DNA of 64,000 nucleotides, taken from the NCBI GenBank assembly GCA_036971475.1, contig JBAIZL010000002.1, positions 349,678,082 to 349,742,081 on the forward strand. The letters are read 5' to 3'. Origin of the DNA: Prosapia bicincta. Taxonomy: Eukaryota; Arthropoda; Insecta; Hemiptera; Cercopidae. Positions 34,102 to 44,467 of the stretch are shown in pieces (position 1 is the stretch's first letter; the number at the start of each line of letters is the position of its first letter). The notes below the pieces were generated by a model that saw nothing but the letters and a program-made list of their open reading frames with translations, did not search any database and was not told the origin of the DNA. Made by a program: the position numbers and the translations under genes.

Positions 34102-35901
34102 AGTCGTCTGCGTATCTGATTACGTTCACTCCACTTCTGATTTTGTTTCTTCTTCTACTGCCGAGTTTACCAAATCGACTTTCCAATAACTTTTCAATTC
34201 CGTTTAAGGCTAAATTGGCTAGTATTGGAGAAATGATACCACCTTGCGGGGTACCTGCAGTTGTGGGGTACAGAGTTTTCGATTCTAGGAAGCCAGCTTT
34301 TAACCAACTATGCAGAATTTTCTTCTGCATAGGAATATGCTTCATAAGCCATTCATGATTAATGTTGTCAAAGCACCCTTTGATATCACCTTCAAGTATC
34401 CATTGTAGTTGATTACGACTTGCCAGTAATAAATGACAAGCTACTGTGGCATCTGCGCAGGATCTTTTAGGCCTAAAGCCATAGGAGTGACGATCACTGA
34501 TTGTTTCGGCTATCGGTTCCAGAGCAAACAGATATAATGCTTGCATGGCCCTATCTTTTATCGATGGTATTCCAAGAGGTCTTCTTTTGCCATTAGATTT
34601 ACTGATATAAATCCGTTTTAGTAGAGAAGGTTTATATCCTCTTTGCTTTAACTGCTTTATTCCTTGAAATTTAGCATTGCAAGTTGACCATAGATGACGA
34701 TCTACACCCGCTGTGTTTTTCCTTGGTTTTCAGTTTCTCTCTTAACAGCCAAAGCTTTTCCGGTAAAAGAGCGTGTGAGAAGATGTTGTAAAGCTTTTAC
34801 CTTAACCCATCTTCCTTCTTGGACAGCCTTAACAATACGTCTTTGTAGCCTCACAATAACTTTCTGGAATTTCTTCCATGGCAATTGCTTCAAAACTTTC
34901 GGTAGATGCACTTACAGGTTTACTTGTAATCATCTGTTTTCCTACCTTAAGTGATTAACAAAGTTTTTTGTCACGAGGGACCAAATGGAAGTCAGCTCGT
35001 TTTCACGCGAATTAATGTTACAAATTCTATCCATTTCGTTACAAAATGGCATTCGCTTTCTCCATTCTCCTTTACCTGCACTTCCATCAGCATTCCTTGC
35101 AGTTTGATTGCCATGTAGGCGAAAATACAGGCTTACCCTGTTTCTCCAGTCATACAACAGTAGGTTAGGTGGCTTCTCTATACCGGTGGAATTGTTATTT
35201 GCGTACATCCAGAGATTAAAAACGTATCTTATCAACATTACCTTTTGGTCAGAGCTTATCAGCATCTTTAGCTCTTTCATCGTATCGATACTTATAAAGC
35301 TTCACTTACGTTCCCCATACCACTAAGCTTAGCCCTCCAACCACATTATGCTTGCAGTTTATGCCCCTCTCACGATTGAGCATCTTCTTTTTCAAGAGGA
35401 GGTTCATTTTCCGCATCGCTCGGCACCAACCGGTTGCCCGAGTCGCACTGATGCATAGACTCAGATGGCAAAACATCTGGTTCAATAAGTTTTAGAATCC
35501 TTTCAGTTTCTTTCTAAAGGAAATCTTCTCCTTTTGAACAATATGACCGAAAACTTTCAGGTCGCACCATCTCTCAAACGTACTGAATACCTGAAGAATC
35601 TCTACAGAGTACATCAACAATACTTGGTTTTTAGAGGCAATATCAGGGTCTTGAATAGTACTTAAAACTCAATATCCTGTATTGAATTTTTGCCAGTAAA
35701 ACCCAGAATATCATTGAAGGAGAATATCTTTATTCTTTTCATTACCAAAGATACGCCGAAACGCAACATCATTTTTGGGGTCGAGAAACTTCGAAAGAGC
35801 CAAGCGAAAAAAAAACTAAAAAGCAATAATAATTATACACAATTCTGAAGAAATATTCAACAATTAAACGTAGTTGATTTATGTTAATCTGTATAATATT
35901 C

Positions 35902-36811
35902 ATGGCAAATATCTCGATAAGGTACCAGATAGCACAAAAAGTAAGGAGCTGGAGGTTAAAGCGAGGATATACTCAAAAAGACTTAGCGGGAAAAATTGGT
36001 GTAACATATCAGATAGTACTACAATATGAAAAAGGAACACGAAAAATTTCGATTGAGAAGTTATACGATATGGCAGAGGTGTTATCGATCGGTATTATAG
36101 ACCTCATTCCTGTATCAAATGAGAAAATCTGCCTTAAAAATAAGGAAGAACAGATACTAAATTTAATAAGAGAATATAAAAAGATTGGCGGTCAGGAGTT
36201 ACGTAGAATGTTTTGTTTACTAACCAAATTTGTCCAAGTTAGTGAAAAAAATAGTAAAAAAACGGAGAGAATAAAAATTGCAAAAGGTCTGGTTAAAGCA
36301 GGAGTTTCTGTTAATACTGTTTCAAAAACAATTGGTCTGTCTGCTGATGAATGTGTTGAAGGAAAAACGGGTTCTATCTACTACCAAATAGGAAAAAAAG
36401 ATAAAAGAATGGAGGCTAGTGAGAGAGTATAATCAAAAGGATTTGGCTGAGAAAATGGATACAACACCTGATGAAATAAGCAACTATGAGCAAGGACGTG
36501 TGGCCATTCCACTGGAATAATTATATGCAATAGCGGAAACATTATCGATTAGTATTACAGATCTGCTCATAGAAGAAGATGAGATAGTAGAAAATGAGCT
36601 ACCTGATTTAATAAAAGAATACAAAAAAGTTGAGAGTCAAGAACTACTCTATGCGCTAATAAAATCTCTGTTTGAAAGCATACAAATTTGCGAAGAGAAA
36701 GTGAAAAGAGCAGAAAAGATGAACAATGCAAAGGATTTAGTGAAAGGAGGAATTCCAATCAACATTATTTTGCAAACGACAGGCATCTCTTTAGACGAAA
36801 TTCAACAATAA
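35902..36811 (+). pseudogene. Tandem XRE-domain transcriptional regulator, frameshifted
   Basis: WO-prophage-type regulator with two helix-turn-helix XRE domains. The start at 35902 (MANISIRYQIAQKVRSWR) is preferred over 35881. Domain 1 is KRGYTQKDLAGKIGVTYQIV … YEKGTRKISIEKLYDMAEVL. A linker with IKIAKGLVKAGVSVNTVSK follows, then the frame is lost near 36400. Domain 2 is read in another frame: VREYNQKDLAEKMDTTPDE and YEQGRVAIPLE with a TAA at about 36519, then the repeated linker (NNAKDLVKGGIPINIILQTT) to TAA 36809-36811. The two halves are clearly an internal duplication. Confidence 0.85.
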
Positions 36812-36974
36812 AAAAATCATCATATATTATTATCTTCACTTCTTAATGAAAAAATAAGTAAAAAGATTGAGAAATTGATGTGACTTCACTCGAAAGCTAT
36901 GGCTCTATGCCAATGCTGATAAAAAACAGCAGTAAATATTTAAAAAAGTTTGTTGTTAGTGAAGGGTAAATTAT

Positions 36975-37335
36975 ATGAATAAAAGTAAAGAAGAAATCGA
37001 ATTCAGAATATTAGAAAGCAAAGGTAAAGCACTACTTGATCATGAAATAAGGGAAACGTTAATAAGTGCAGTACATGAAAGGCCACAAGCTCAGGAAATT
37101 GCTAAAAATCTGGTGAATAGCTATACGGGAGTAGGAAGGATTTTAGGTCGAGAAATGAACGACCTGAAAGTTATAGGAGTAACTGATTCTGCAGTAGCAA
37201 TGATTATGTGTGTTAAGAAAACGCTAGGAGGAGTACTGAGACAAAAGCTCAAGGGAGAGCCAATAATGGGCTTACAAGGGCTAGTAGAGTACTTGAACGT
37301 AAGTATAGGCCACTCAGAAAGGGAATGTGGGGAAT
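36975..37335 (+). pseudogene. radC: RadC-like protein, truncated by IS remnant
   Basis: The N-terminal helix-hairpin part of RadC-like proteins is readable: ILESKGKALLDHEIRETLIS, AKNLVNSYTGVGRILGREM. The protein continues to YLNVSIGHSEREC, where the JAB1/MPN-like metalloprotease domain should follow. Instead transposase-derived sequence on the opposite strand begins at about 37336. The metal-binding motif is therefore missing. A gap (36812-36974) separates it from the regulator. Confidence 0.7.
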
Positions 37336-37458
37336 GTTCAAAAAAGGTCTGCATAGGAGTCTTGCCATAGCAATACTTACCGGAATGGTCTAGTTCTGTT
37401 GTAAGAATGCAACCAATGATCGACATCTAACTGAAGCTCCTCCAAAGTTCTATAAATT
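37336..37458 (-). mobile_element. Remnant of a second transposase (C-terminal end)
   Basis: Minus-strand sequence reads YRTLEELQLDVDHWLHSYN, then after a frame change GKYCYGKTPMQTFFE. This is the C-terminal DDE-domain tail of an IS481/IS3-type transposase that differs from the complete one next to it. Only about 40 codons remain, between the radC-like fragment and the left end of the IS481 element. Confidence 0.7.
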
Positions 37459-38608
37459 GTGTGATTCGTAGAGGTTATTACAATTGCCTTGTCAGATTGA
37501 GTCTGAACTAGTTGGCTTGTTAAGATATTTGCATTTTTGAAGTGATTGTAGTCTCTGATTGTGTTTATAATTTTGCATGACAAACGACTCTTTTAATAAG
37601 ATATAGTTTCTTTGCACTTCACTTAAGCAAGGAATCGTATTTTCCAGTTCCTTATATTTTTCCCAAGGAGTTTTTCCTTGAAGAGCACTATGAGGGCGGT
37701 GTTTATTATAATACTCTTCCCAATACCTAAGTTTAATTTGCAATTCAGAGCTCTTGATGGTAACGCTACTGTAAAACTCATCTAAGTCTGTACGCTGTGC
37801 TCTTTCCACTTTACCACTTAAGTGTGGGGGAAACGGCTTAATAGGACGAAATTCAATTTTCCATTCCTTCAAACATTCTTGCACCTCATAAGCAAAACAT
37901 TCTTGCCCTCTATCTGTTTGAATCCTTTGGCAATGGAAAGGTATTCTTTCTCTCAGTTGTTTTAGGAAATCTAAAGTGTTTTTTGAAGTACGTCTTGAAT
38001 ATAATGCAACAATTTTATAACGTGTACAATCATCTATAGCAGTATATTGATAAAGCCCTGACGATATTTTGCACACATCCATCTGCACACGCTCTCCAGA
38101 TACTTTACAGTTATAACGCTTGACCTGTTTGCGATAATGACGTTTAACATGCAGAAGACTTATACCATGGTTTTTGAAAATTTTGTGTATAGTAGCCAAT
38201 GACAAGGATAAATCATATAGACGTCTTATTTCGAATTGAATACGCCTTGCCCCTAGCTTTCTAGTTTGTCTTAAATGAAGAATAAGCTGCTCATCTGATT
38301 CATTGATCTTTTGCAAAGGTGAAGTTTTAGGCTTACACCTGAGATCTACTAATCCTTTTTCACCTAACTCTTCATAACGTTTGTACCATTTACATAAGGT
38401 AAAACGTGAAATACCATAATGCTGACATACCTTTACTGCATTACCCAACTCTTTGTATAGTTTTATCCAACTCAGATGTAGTTTAACCCTAGAATCCATT
38501 ATTAACTAATTTATCCTTTGCAATTGTAATAAGGTCTATAAACTACTACAAATCCAAATTTCTATTTGATCTTACATTCTTATTGTAATAGCCTCTATGG
38601 ATCACACA
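37459..38608 (-). mobile_element. IS481-family insertion sequence, apparently complete
   Basis: 1,150 bases with terminal inverted repeats: the left end TGTGTGATTCGTAGAGG at 37459 matches the reverse complement of the right end at about 38580-38608 with few mismatches. Both flanks show AATT/ATT next to the ends, a possible short target duplication. The two outside flanks belong to different genes, so the site was rearranged or the element landed at a pre-existing breakpoint. Confidence 0.85.
37492..38499 (-). CDS. IS481-family transposase
   Basis: 335 residues, uninterrupted. An N-terminal helix-turn-helix (NAVKVCQHYGISRFTLCKWY) is followed by the DDE catalytic core: first aspartate in RVQMDVCKISSGLYQYTAID, second in IQTDRGQECFAYEVQECL, and the glutamate in SGKVERAQRTDLDEFYSS. 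The C-terminus has YWEEYYNKHRPHSALQGKTP. Last residues (CKYLNKPTSSDSI) may be a readthrough if the original stop was lost. One of the few intact genes of the segment, which suggests a late insertion in the bacterium before transfer, or luck. Confidence 0.93.
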   Translation of the reverse strand: MDSRVKLHLSWIKLYKELGNAVKVCQHYGISRFTLCKWYKRYEELGEKGLVDLRCKPKTSPLQKINESDEQLILHLRQTRKLGARRIQFEIRRLYDLSLSLATIHKIFKNHGISLLHVKRHYRKQVKRYNCKVSGERVQMDVCKISSGLYQYTAIDDCTRYKIVALYSRRTSKNTLDFLKQLRERIPFHCQRIQTDRGQECFAYEVQECLKEWKIEFRPIKPFPPHLSGKVERAQRTDLDEFYSSVTIKSSELQIKLRYWEEYYNKHRPHSALQGKTPWEKYKELENTIPCLSEVQRNYILLKESFVMQNYKHNQRLQSLQKCKYLNKPTSSDSI

Positions 38609-39054
38609 ATTAAAGGTACTACTCGCGTAATCGACAAAGCTATAGAAACTAACACTCAATTATGTAATGAAAAAAGTGAGATAGAACAACCAATATTTGA
38701 AAACAGCGAAGAAGCGCAAATAGAAACTACTGTAGAGCCAATTTCCGTTGATAGAGCTGACAAGTCCATTTTCCGCTGAACCATGTTTTGATGCTACAGA
38801 ATAAGTAAGACAAACCGTTAACCCAGCAAAGACAAGCAATCCTAGCTAGTGTTATTGATGCAATATTACTGGCAAACGATGTTGCATTGTATATCATGAA
38901 AATGCCTGCAGTAGCAGCGTTTGTGGGAATAGCTGGATTGATGTGTATAGGTTTCACGCTGTATAATATCATAAATCCCAACACCAAGCTCGAGAAAGTA
39001 GAGTATATAGAACAGCCAATTCTCTTTGAACCCAGCGTAAATTCAAAACCATAG
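38609..39054 (+). pseudogene. Hypothetical membrane protein, 5' end lost at IS
   Basis: Immediately after the IS end the plus strand reads IKGTTRVIDKAIETNTQLCN and an acidic part (EIEQPIFENSEEAQIETTVE). A stop near 38779 and a frame change lead to a hydrophobic region (MPAVAAFVGIAGLMCIGFTL) and the end KVEYIEQPILFEPSVN. The start codon is missing or lies within the IS end. No family recognised. Confidence 0.5.
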
Positions 39055-39136
39055 ATACCAAGATAATTTCTTCAAATAATCTCTTAAACTGTTAACTTAA
39101 CATCACTTCTCTGCCATGCTGCAATTTTTCTTTAAC

Positions 39137-41034
39137 TTAGGCAGCACAACACGAAGTTTTAAGCTTCTCAGGATTAACCATTTGAGAATTGCTACTCTCA
39201 AGTGACGTTGGAGGCTGATTACAATAATATACGATTGCAGCAGCAACTAGACAACAAGCTCCAACTGCTATTCCTACTGCTAACATATCTAAGTAAACTG
39301 CAATAGCTACTCCTAAAGCAATTCCAGCTATTGCTAGCGTAAGAGCGGCTACAATAGGTAGTTTACTTTTCTTTCCACTTCGTGGGGCGTCATTATTTGA
39401 ATTATTTTGTTGTACATTATTGTTTTGAATATCACTTATTTGATCTGAAGTTATGTTACTAAAATTACCGTTGGTTGTTAAAAGTTGTGGTTGTGTACTT
39501 TGTTGATTACCATTACTTTCGAATTCTGAAGAAATTTCACTGTGCTCACTAACATTTGTACTTATGTGTCCAACAGTGCCAGTTGTTTCACTTACATGCT
39601 GAAGAACTTGCTCATCAGTACTGGAAGAATAAGATTGACTAACTGCTTGCAGTTGTTCAGTACTTTAATACTTGGGATTACTGTCTATGTGTTTGTCTTT
39701 CTTAATTTCTACAAATGCCTTTACTAGTACTTTCAGCTTAGGAATATGCCTTTCTTTTACATCCTCAAAATCCAAACAATTCATCAACTTTACTCCCGTT
39801 ACTTGTTGAATATAACTATAATAATTACTATGAGACATAAGAGAGTTTTTTATGCCAGTAAATGACATTTTTTGAAAAGAATCTTTTTCCTTTGATAAAA
39901 CATCAATCAATGGTTCATGATTATGCAGGAAAATTTTCTTTTTGACTTCATTAGATTTATTCACTAAAATGTACACATATTCTGAATATAACTTTTTTAA
40001 ATTCTCTTCATTATCAAATTCATTACGTAAGTTTTCATTTTGCTCCCATATATCAACCATTTTATTAATGTCATCTTCTCTCAAAAAGTCATGTAGTGAC
40101 TTATTTCTTTTTTTAATCTTTTTAACTTATTCTTCACAATTTTTAAAATGTTGTAAATAATTGTTACGCCTCTCGTCTGAAGTGTTTATAAATTCATTTT
40201 TCTCTTGTGAGTTTTTTTCACTTACATGTAAGTCAGCAGCTTCCAGTTTTGCTATGTGGTTTACTATTAAGTCAGCGATGTGTGCATAATCCTTTTGAAT
40301 AGCAAGATGTAAAGTAGTATCTTTATTATTAAAGCTTTGTACATTAACATCATCTCCTTTTTCTATAAAGTATTTAACTATATCTAATTTGTTATTGTGA
40401 GCAGCGAGGTCTAAAGCATTCATAAATAACACTGTGTTTTGTGCATAAATATCAGCCCCTTTTTCTACAAGGTATTTAACTGTGTCTAAATGGTCATTTC
40501 TAGCAGCACAATGTAAGGCAATGATGCCATATTCACCTGGTTGATTAACATCAACCTTTTTATCATTCATAAAGTATTTAACTATATCTAAGTGGCCATT
40601 GTGAGCAGCCCAATGTAAGATATTCATAAATAACACTCTGTCTTGTACATAAATACCAGCTCCTTTTCCCACAAGGTATTTAACTGTGCCTAAGTGGCCA
40701 TTGTAAGCAGCACAATGTAAAGCAGTGAAGCCACTTTCATCTAGTTGATTAACATCAACACTTTTATCATTTACAAAGTATTTAACTATATCTAGGTCCA
40801 AGTGGCCATTGTAAGCGGCTATATGCAATAATGCTAATTTATGCTTAAGTTATTGATCATCTATAGTAATCGATACATCAAATAGATGATTTACATTAAA
40901 GTCTTTTTCTTCCCACTCTTGATATGTATCTTCATGCTTTCCTTTAATTTCTCTTTTATTGCTTTAAATATATCACCCTCGTTTGGGTTTACTGCATCTA
41001 GTATCTCTTCCCACTGTTCCGATGTTAAAGTCAT
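39137..41034 (-). pseudogene. Ankyrin-repeat protein with C-terminal membrane segments, broken
   Basis: Start ATG 41032-41034: MTLTSEQWEEILDAVNPNEG. After a frameshift near 40930 and a stop near 40855, ankyrin repeats are read from 40828 (LLHIAAYNGHLDLDIVKYF, GFTALHCAAYNGHLGTVKYL, GIIALHCAARNDHLDTVKYL). A frame change near 40120 precedes a helical part (DDINKMVDIWEQNENLRNEF). A TAA at 39665-39667 is followed in the same frame by a serine/glutamine-rich stretch (STEQLQAVSQSYSSSTDEQV) and two membrane helices (LPIVAALTLAIAGIALGVAI, MLAVGIAVGACCLVAAAIVY), ending at 39137. The repeat-then-membrane layout suggests a membrane-anchored effector-like protein. Confidence 0.85.
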
Positions 41035-41381
41035 TGCTTTTTTATTAAAATTTTGTAGTTTAATTATTAATTATATCTATGAGAAAGTCAAGGATTATGT
41101 ATTTTTTTTAACATTTTATATAGAATTATTAACATTCACTTTAGCCTCAGAAACATACTGACAATTAGCGTCATAAAAATCTTGAACGTTTACTTTTTCA
41201 AAAAACATAAAAATAGAACATATATTTGTGAGAACAAGCCGCGAAAAATAGGGTTATGAAAATAGAATTTTGAAATCTCTGCAACGAAATTAGGTAAATT
41301 AGTTCTGACCTTACCCAGGAAAAGTAGAGAGAAAGTTGAGACGTTTTTATAGTAAAAAATGTTTTCATAAAGAGGTGTAAT

Positions 41382-41681
41382 ATGACAAATGGAAGAGAGT
41401 ATACAGCAGAGTTCAAAGAAGAAGCTGTAAAACTTATCAGAGAAAGGGGAGAAACAATTTCACAAATAGCAAGGGATCTAGGTATAAACCCCGGTATATT
41501 AGGTAAGTGGATAAAGAAGTATAACGAGAAAAAGTCAGCAGTAAATGCATTTCCGGGCAGGGGTAACGTAGCGCCTTATGATAAAGAGAGATTTGACTTA
41601 AAGAGAGAGTTAGCAAGAGTAACAAGGGAAAGAGACATTTTAAAAAAAGCCCTGGGATATTTTGCCAGTCAAAAAAAGTAA
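41382..41681 (+). CDS. IS3-family transposase OrfA
   Basis: 99 residues with an N-terminal helix-turn-helix (YTAEFKEEAVKLIRERGETI, IARDLGINPGILGKWIKKYN) and a leucine-zipper-like end (KRELARVTRERDILKKALGY). It ends in an A7G run at about 41671-41678, the type of slippery site at which IS3 elements make the OrfAB fusion by -1 frameshifting. Start ATG follows an AGAGGTG ribosome-binding sequence. Confidence 0.9.
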   Translation: MTNGREYTAEFKEEAVKLIRERGETISQIARDLGINPGILGKWIKKYNEKKSAVNAFPGRGNVAPYDKERFDLKRELARVTRERDILKKALGYFASQKK

Positions 41682-41690
41682 AATATCTTT

Positions 41691-42540
41691 TTATAAAAGA
41701 GCATACCAATTGCTATAAAGTACAAGAATTATGTAGAATTTCTGGTGTATCTGCTAGTGGTTATTACAAATGGCTTGCTAAAAAAATAAGCAATAGGGAA
41801 TTGGCAAAAAAAGATCTATTAGCAGATATTAAAAAAATACATCAAGTTTCCAAATGTAGATATGGTGCCCCTAAAATTCATGCTGAATTGAAAGCTTTAG
41901 GTAAAAATTACAACATCAAAACAGTGCAAAATATTATGAAAGAAAATGGCATTAAGGCTATACTTAAAAGAAAATTTAAAACCAAGAAACGGCAAACTGA
42001 CAATAGAGTCCATAGTTCCCAATATATTAGATCAAAATTTTATTACCGATCAACCAAATAAAGTGTGGGTGACTGATATTACTTATATAAGAACCAAAAA
42101 AGGATGGCTATATTTGGCAGTAGTAATCGATCTATATTCACGTATGGTAGTTGGCTGGTCGATGAGTAGCTCAATAAATAAACAGTTGGTTATTGGCTCT
42201 TTGTTAATGGCCGTTTACAAGCGTAACCACCCGCAAGAATCTACTATTACATAGCGATCAAGGTTCACAATATACTTCAAAAAATTACCAAAATCTACTA
42301 GCTATAAAGAACATAGTTCCTAGCATAAGCCACAAAGCCTATTGTTACGACAATTCCAGTGTAGAAAGTTTCTTTAGTTCTCTGAAAAGAGAGTTATTAA
42401 TAAATACTGCTAAGTACCCCAAACAGTCTATTAAAACTGCTATATTTGAATATATAGACATTTTTTATAACAAACAACGCCGACATTCTACTAATAACTA
42501 TTGCATCCCTGAGCTTTTTGATTCATCATTCTCTTTGTAA
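41691..42540 (+). pseudogene. IS3-family transposase OrfB, frameshifted
   Basis: Integrase-core protein supplying the DDE triad. The early part reads NCYKVQELCRISGVSASGYY and KCRYGAPKIHAELKALGKN. A frame change near 42000 leads to the first aspartate (KVWVTDITYIRTKKGWLYL); another at about 42250 to the second (LHSDQGSQYTSKNYQNLL) and the glutamate (NSSVESFFSSLKRELLI). The end is NKQRRHSTNNYCIPELF. Two frameshifts prevent a full product. Confidence 0.9.
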
Positions 42541-42582
42541 AAACATTCCCAACTTTCTCTCCACTTTTCCTGGGTAAGGTTA

Positions 42583-42773
42583 CTTTCATCATAAAAGAGT
42601 TGATCATTTAATTTATCTTTAAAGGAGTTTTGAAAAATAATATTTAATTGCTTACCAGAAAGTGAATCTATCCAGGACTGGCGTATTTTTGTATTGTGAA
42701 AACGATCAAGCAAATGGTTAACAGGGACTTCTAAATCATCTTCCCAAAATTTACGATTTGGATAAATGTTCAT
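42583..42773 (-). pseudogene. Hypothetical protein N-terminus, cut by IS3 element
   Basis: From ATG 42771-42773 the strand reads MNIYPNRKFWEDDLEVPVNH and LSGKQLNIIFQNSFKDKLND up to the IS end at about 42583. The rest cannot be identified beyond the left IS end. No domain recognised. The gap 42774-42992 to the RuvC-like gene is AT-rich without features. Confidence 0.55.
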
Positions 42774-42992
42774 AAGAAACTAACCACACCATAATAGCAT
42801 AATAGACTATTTAAATTGTTAAGATAGAAATCTGAAAGTCTTGACCAATAATTATGCAATGGCTGTTTACTGATTTAAAACCAAGTTTCTAAAGAGTTTG
42901 CTTAAGAAGATTTTTTGGACAAAAATTTTTCAAATCCTGAATATATATTATATAGGCTTCACGTACTCTAGCGAAACAAATTCGGAATATAA

Positions 42993-43448
42993 ATGTCAAC
43001 CCTAACACTGGACCTCGGCAAACAAACGGGCTGGGCAATTTTAACAGATGGAGTAATTGAAAGTGAGAGCAAAAGCTTTCATGGTAGCTGTTTCAGTGGA
43101 GGTGGAATGTACTTCTTAAACTTTCGTAATTGGCTTAACCCTTTGGAGCATAGGTTCACTGCAGTGTATTTTGAGGAAGTAAGAAGACATCTAGGAACTG
43201 ATGCAGCGCATTGCTACGGTGGTTTTCTTGCCGTTCTATCTGCTTGGTGTGAAGAGAACAATATTCCCTACCAAGGTGTTAATGATAAAACTATAAAACG
43301 CTTTATAGCAGGCAAAGGTAATGCAAGTAAGAGTAAAGTTATTGAAGCTGTAAGGGAAAAAGGTTTTTTACCTAGAGATGGTAATGAGGCCGATGCTTTG
43401 GCGTTAATGTTTTACGTTATGAATTTCAGTAAAGATTTTAAGTATTAA
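42993..43448 (+). CDS. RuvC-like phage Holliday-junction nuclease
   Basis: 151 residues, open. The RNase H fold is indicated by the first acidic residue in LTLDLGKQTGWAIL, the second in AVYFEEVRRHLG, and the last in GNEADALALMFYV. The sequence in between (FRNWLNPLEHRF, GVNDKTIKRFIAGKG) matches the phage RuvC-like proteins carried by WO prophages. Likely role: resolving recombination or packaging intermediates. No clear ribosome-binding site. It sits upstream of the methyltransferase in the same direction. Confidence 0.8.
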   Translation: MSTLTLDLGKQTGWAILTDGVIESESKSFHGSCFSGGGMYFLNFRNWLNPLEHRFTAVYFEEVRRHLGTDAAHCYGGFLAVLSAWCEENNIPYQGVNDKTIKRFIAGKGNASKSKVIEAVREKGFLPRDGNEADALALMFYVMNFSKDFKY

Positions 43449-43567
43449 AAATATCATAAAAGTGGGTCCTTTCAGCCAGGCTAGTGGGTTTGGTGGTGCT
43501 GACCTCAGGCCTTCTTTAGCGTCAGAGATATTTTGAATATTTACTTTTTAATTAGTACAGTAATTAT

Positions 43568-44467
43568 ATGAATTTAGCAATCCACTATTATCCTAATCGA
43601 AACCTAGTTGAATATGAGCGTAATCCTGGTATAAATGATGACGTAGAAAACAGAATGTGTGCTTCTATTCGAGAATTTGGCTTACGTATTCCAATAGTTG
43701 CAAAAAGCGATGGCACTGTGGTTGATGGTCATTTAAGACTTAAAGCAGCAAGAAAACTTGATATGGAGAGTATTCCAGTAGTCTTAAGAGGTAATTTAAA
43801 TGAACCACAAACTAAAGCTTTTCGGTTACTGGCAAATCAATCAGCTAATCGGGCAAAGTTGGATGATGAGCTTTTGAAAGTAGAAATTTAAGAATTAGAA
43901 GATTTACAGTTTGATCTTAAAATGACTGGGTTTGAGCTAGAAAAAGTTCAAAACTTTCTTGATGATTTTGATGGTGAAAAAGAAGATCTTTCTGACTTAG
44001 TTGTTGATGAGAAAAAGGTAACAAAACCAGGTGATCTTTGGATATTAGGTGATCATCGAATCTATTGTGGTGATAGCTCTGTAGTTGAATCATATAATGC
44101 GCTGTTAGATGACAAAATGGCAGACATTACTCTTTGTGATCCTCCATATAAAGTTGATTATGGTAATAGCCAAGACAAAACTATATTAAATGATAATCAA
44201 GGTGACAAGTACGAACTTTTTCTCTATGACATCTCTTCCCATATTTTAGCATATACGAAAGGTGCAATTTACATCTGGATATCATCATCAGAGTTTTCAA
44301 CGTTGCAAAAAGCATTTGAGGAAGCAGGAGGGAAATGGTCAACATTTATCATTTGGGTAAAGAATCACTTTACGCTAGGCAGATCAGATTATCAAAGACA
44401 ATACGAAACGATGCTCTATGGATGGAAAAGCGGCAATAAACGTGAGTGGTATGGAGGTAGAAAACCT
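43568..44467 (+). pseudogene. ParB-domain DNA adenine methyltransferase, first part
   Basis: Phage modification methylase with a ParB/sulfiredoxin-like N-terminus: FGLRIPIVAKSDGTVVDGHL and ARKLDMESIPVVLRG. A TAA at 43889-43891 and a frame change lead to the methyltransferase domain with the substrate motif DITLCDPPYKVDYGN. The frame runs to YGWKSGNKREWYGGRK at 44467. There the coding sequence ends abruptly; its remainder is at 44742-45050 on the other strand. N6-adenine or N4-cytosine specificity is inferred from DPPY. Present in WO prophages. Confidence 0.88.

Larger units (their letters stand above)
31617..34933 (-). pseudogene. ltrA: Intron A reverse transcriptase/maturase, interrupted by intron B
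   Basis: The start at 34931-34933 gives MITSKPVSASTE. After frameshifts near 34905 and 34700 the RT core reads GIPSIKDRAMQALYLFALEP, DRHSYGFRPKRSCADA, LEGDIKGCFDNINHEWL, and GTPQGGIISPILANL. The catalytic motif VIRYADD is at about 34102-34122, and intron B begins one base later. The coding sequence resumes at 32323 with IISGFTHEILEKEVKPLVSS and GFDFLGCNVRRYNKK. The maturase part has LNSLLRGWGNYYHYMCAKKA and ends with IRRHVNIRADANPLDLKW to the stop at 31617-31619. At least two further stops lie in this last part. About 518 codons when intron B is disregarded. Confidence 0.9.
31498..35567 (-). mobile_element. Group II intron A, host of a second intron
   Basis: The 5' end is GTGCGACC at 35560-35567, the canonical group II start. 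The structured 5' part (about 34940-35567) has no gene. The intron-encoded protein follows, interrupted by intron B. After its stop at 31617, a domain V-like hairpin with GGGGAAACC loop lies at about 31535-31590, followed by a domain VI-like segment; the 3' end is placed at 31498 because joining there restores the nuclease frame. Without intron B the element is about 2.3 kb. It belongs to a different class from introns B and C, judging by its larger protein. Confidence 0.85.
30829..35803 (-). pseudogene. Rpn-type PD-(D/E)XK nuclease/transposase gene split by nested introns
   Basis: Rpn family proteins are recombination-promoting nucleases, abundant in Wolbachia. The 5' exon (35568-35803) starts at a TTG where ATG is expected and reads LSKFLDPKNDVAFRRIFGNE, then DILGFTGKNSIQDIEFL and CRDSSGIQYV. 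The 3' exon (31497-30829) resumes with HLAHDKGFEKRAQLYAAKAY, a segment that normally follows directly. Later parts are VERWCFFFKYAEETTDEDLR and a coiled tail (EAKQEGRQEGIHIGEEKGRE). Frameshifts near 31390 and 30868 and stops in the 5' exon show decay besides the intron. Converges with the giant ankyrin gene. Confidence 0.85.
41306..42582 (+). mobile_element. IS3-family insertion sequence
   Basis: Left end at 41306 (TGACCTTACCCAGG) and right end at about 42582 are inverted repeats of roughly 34 bases with two or three mismatches. The element is about 1,277 bases. It carries an intact orfA and a broken orfB. The right flank interrupts a minus-strand hypothetical gene. No clear target duplication. 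Confidence 0.85.

Noticed and set aside
34942..35280. 112-codon minus-strand frame
   Set aside because: It lies in the structured 5' region of group II intron A upstream of its RT start; no protein motif.
41198..41416. Antisense 72-codon frame across the IS3 left end
   Set aside because: It spans the IS terminus and intergenic DNA, with no conserved motif.
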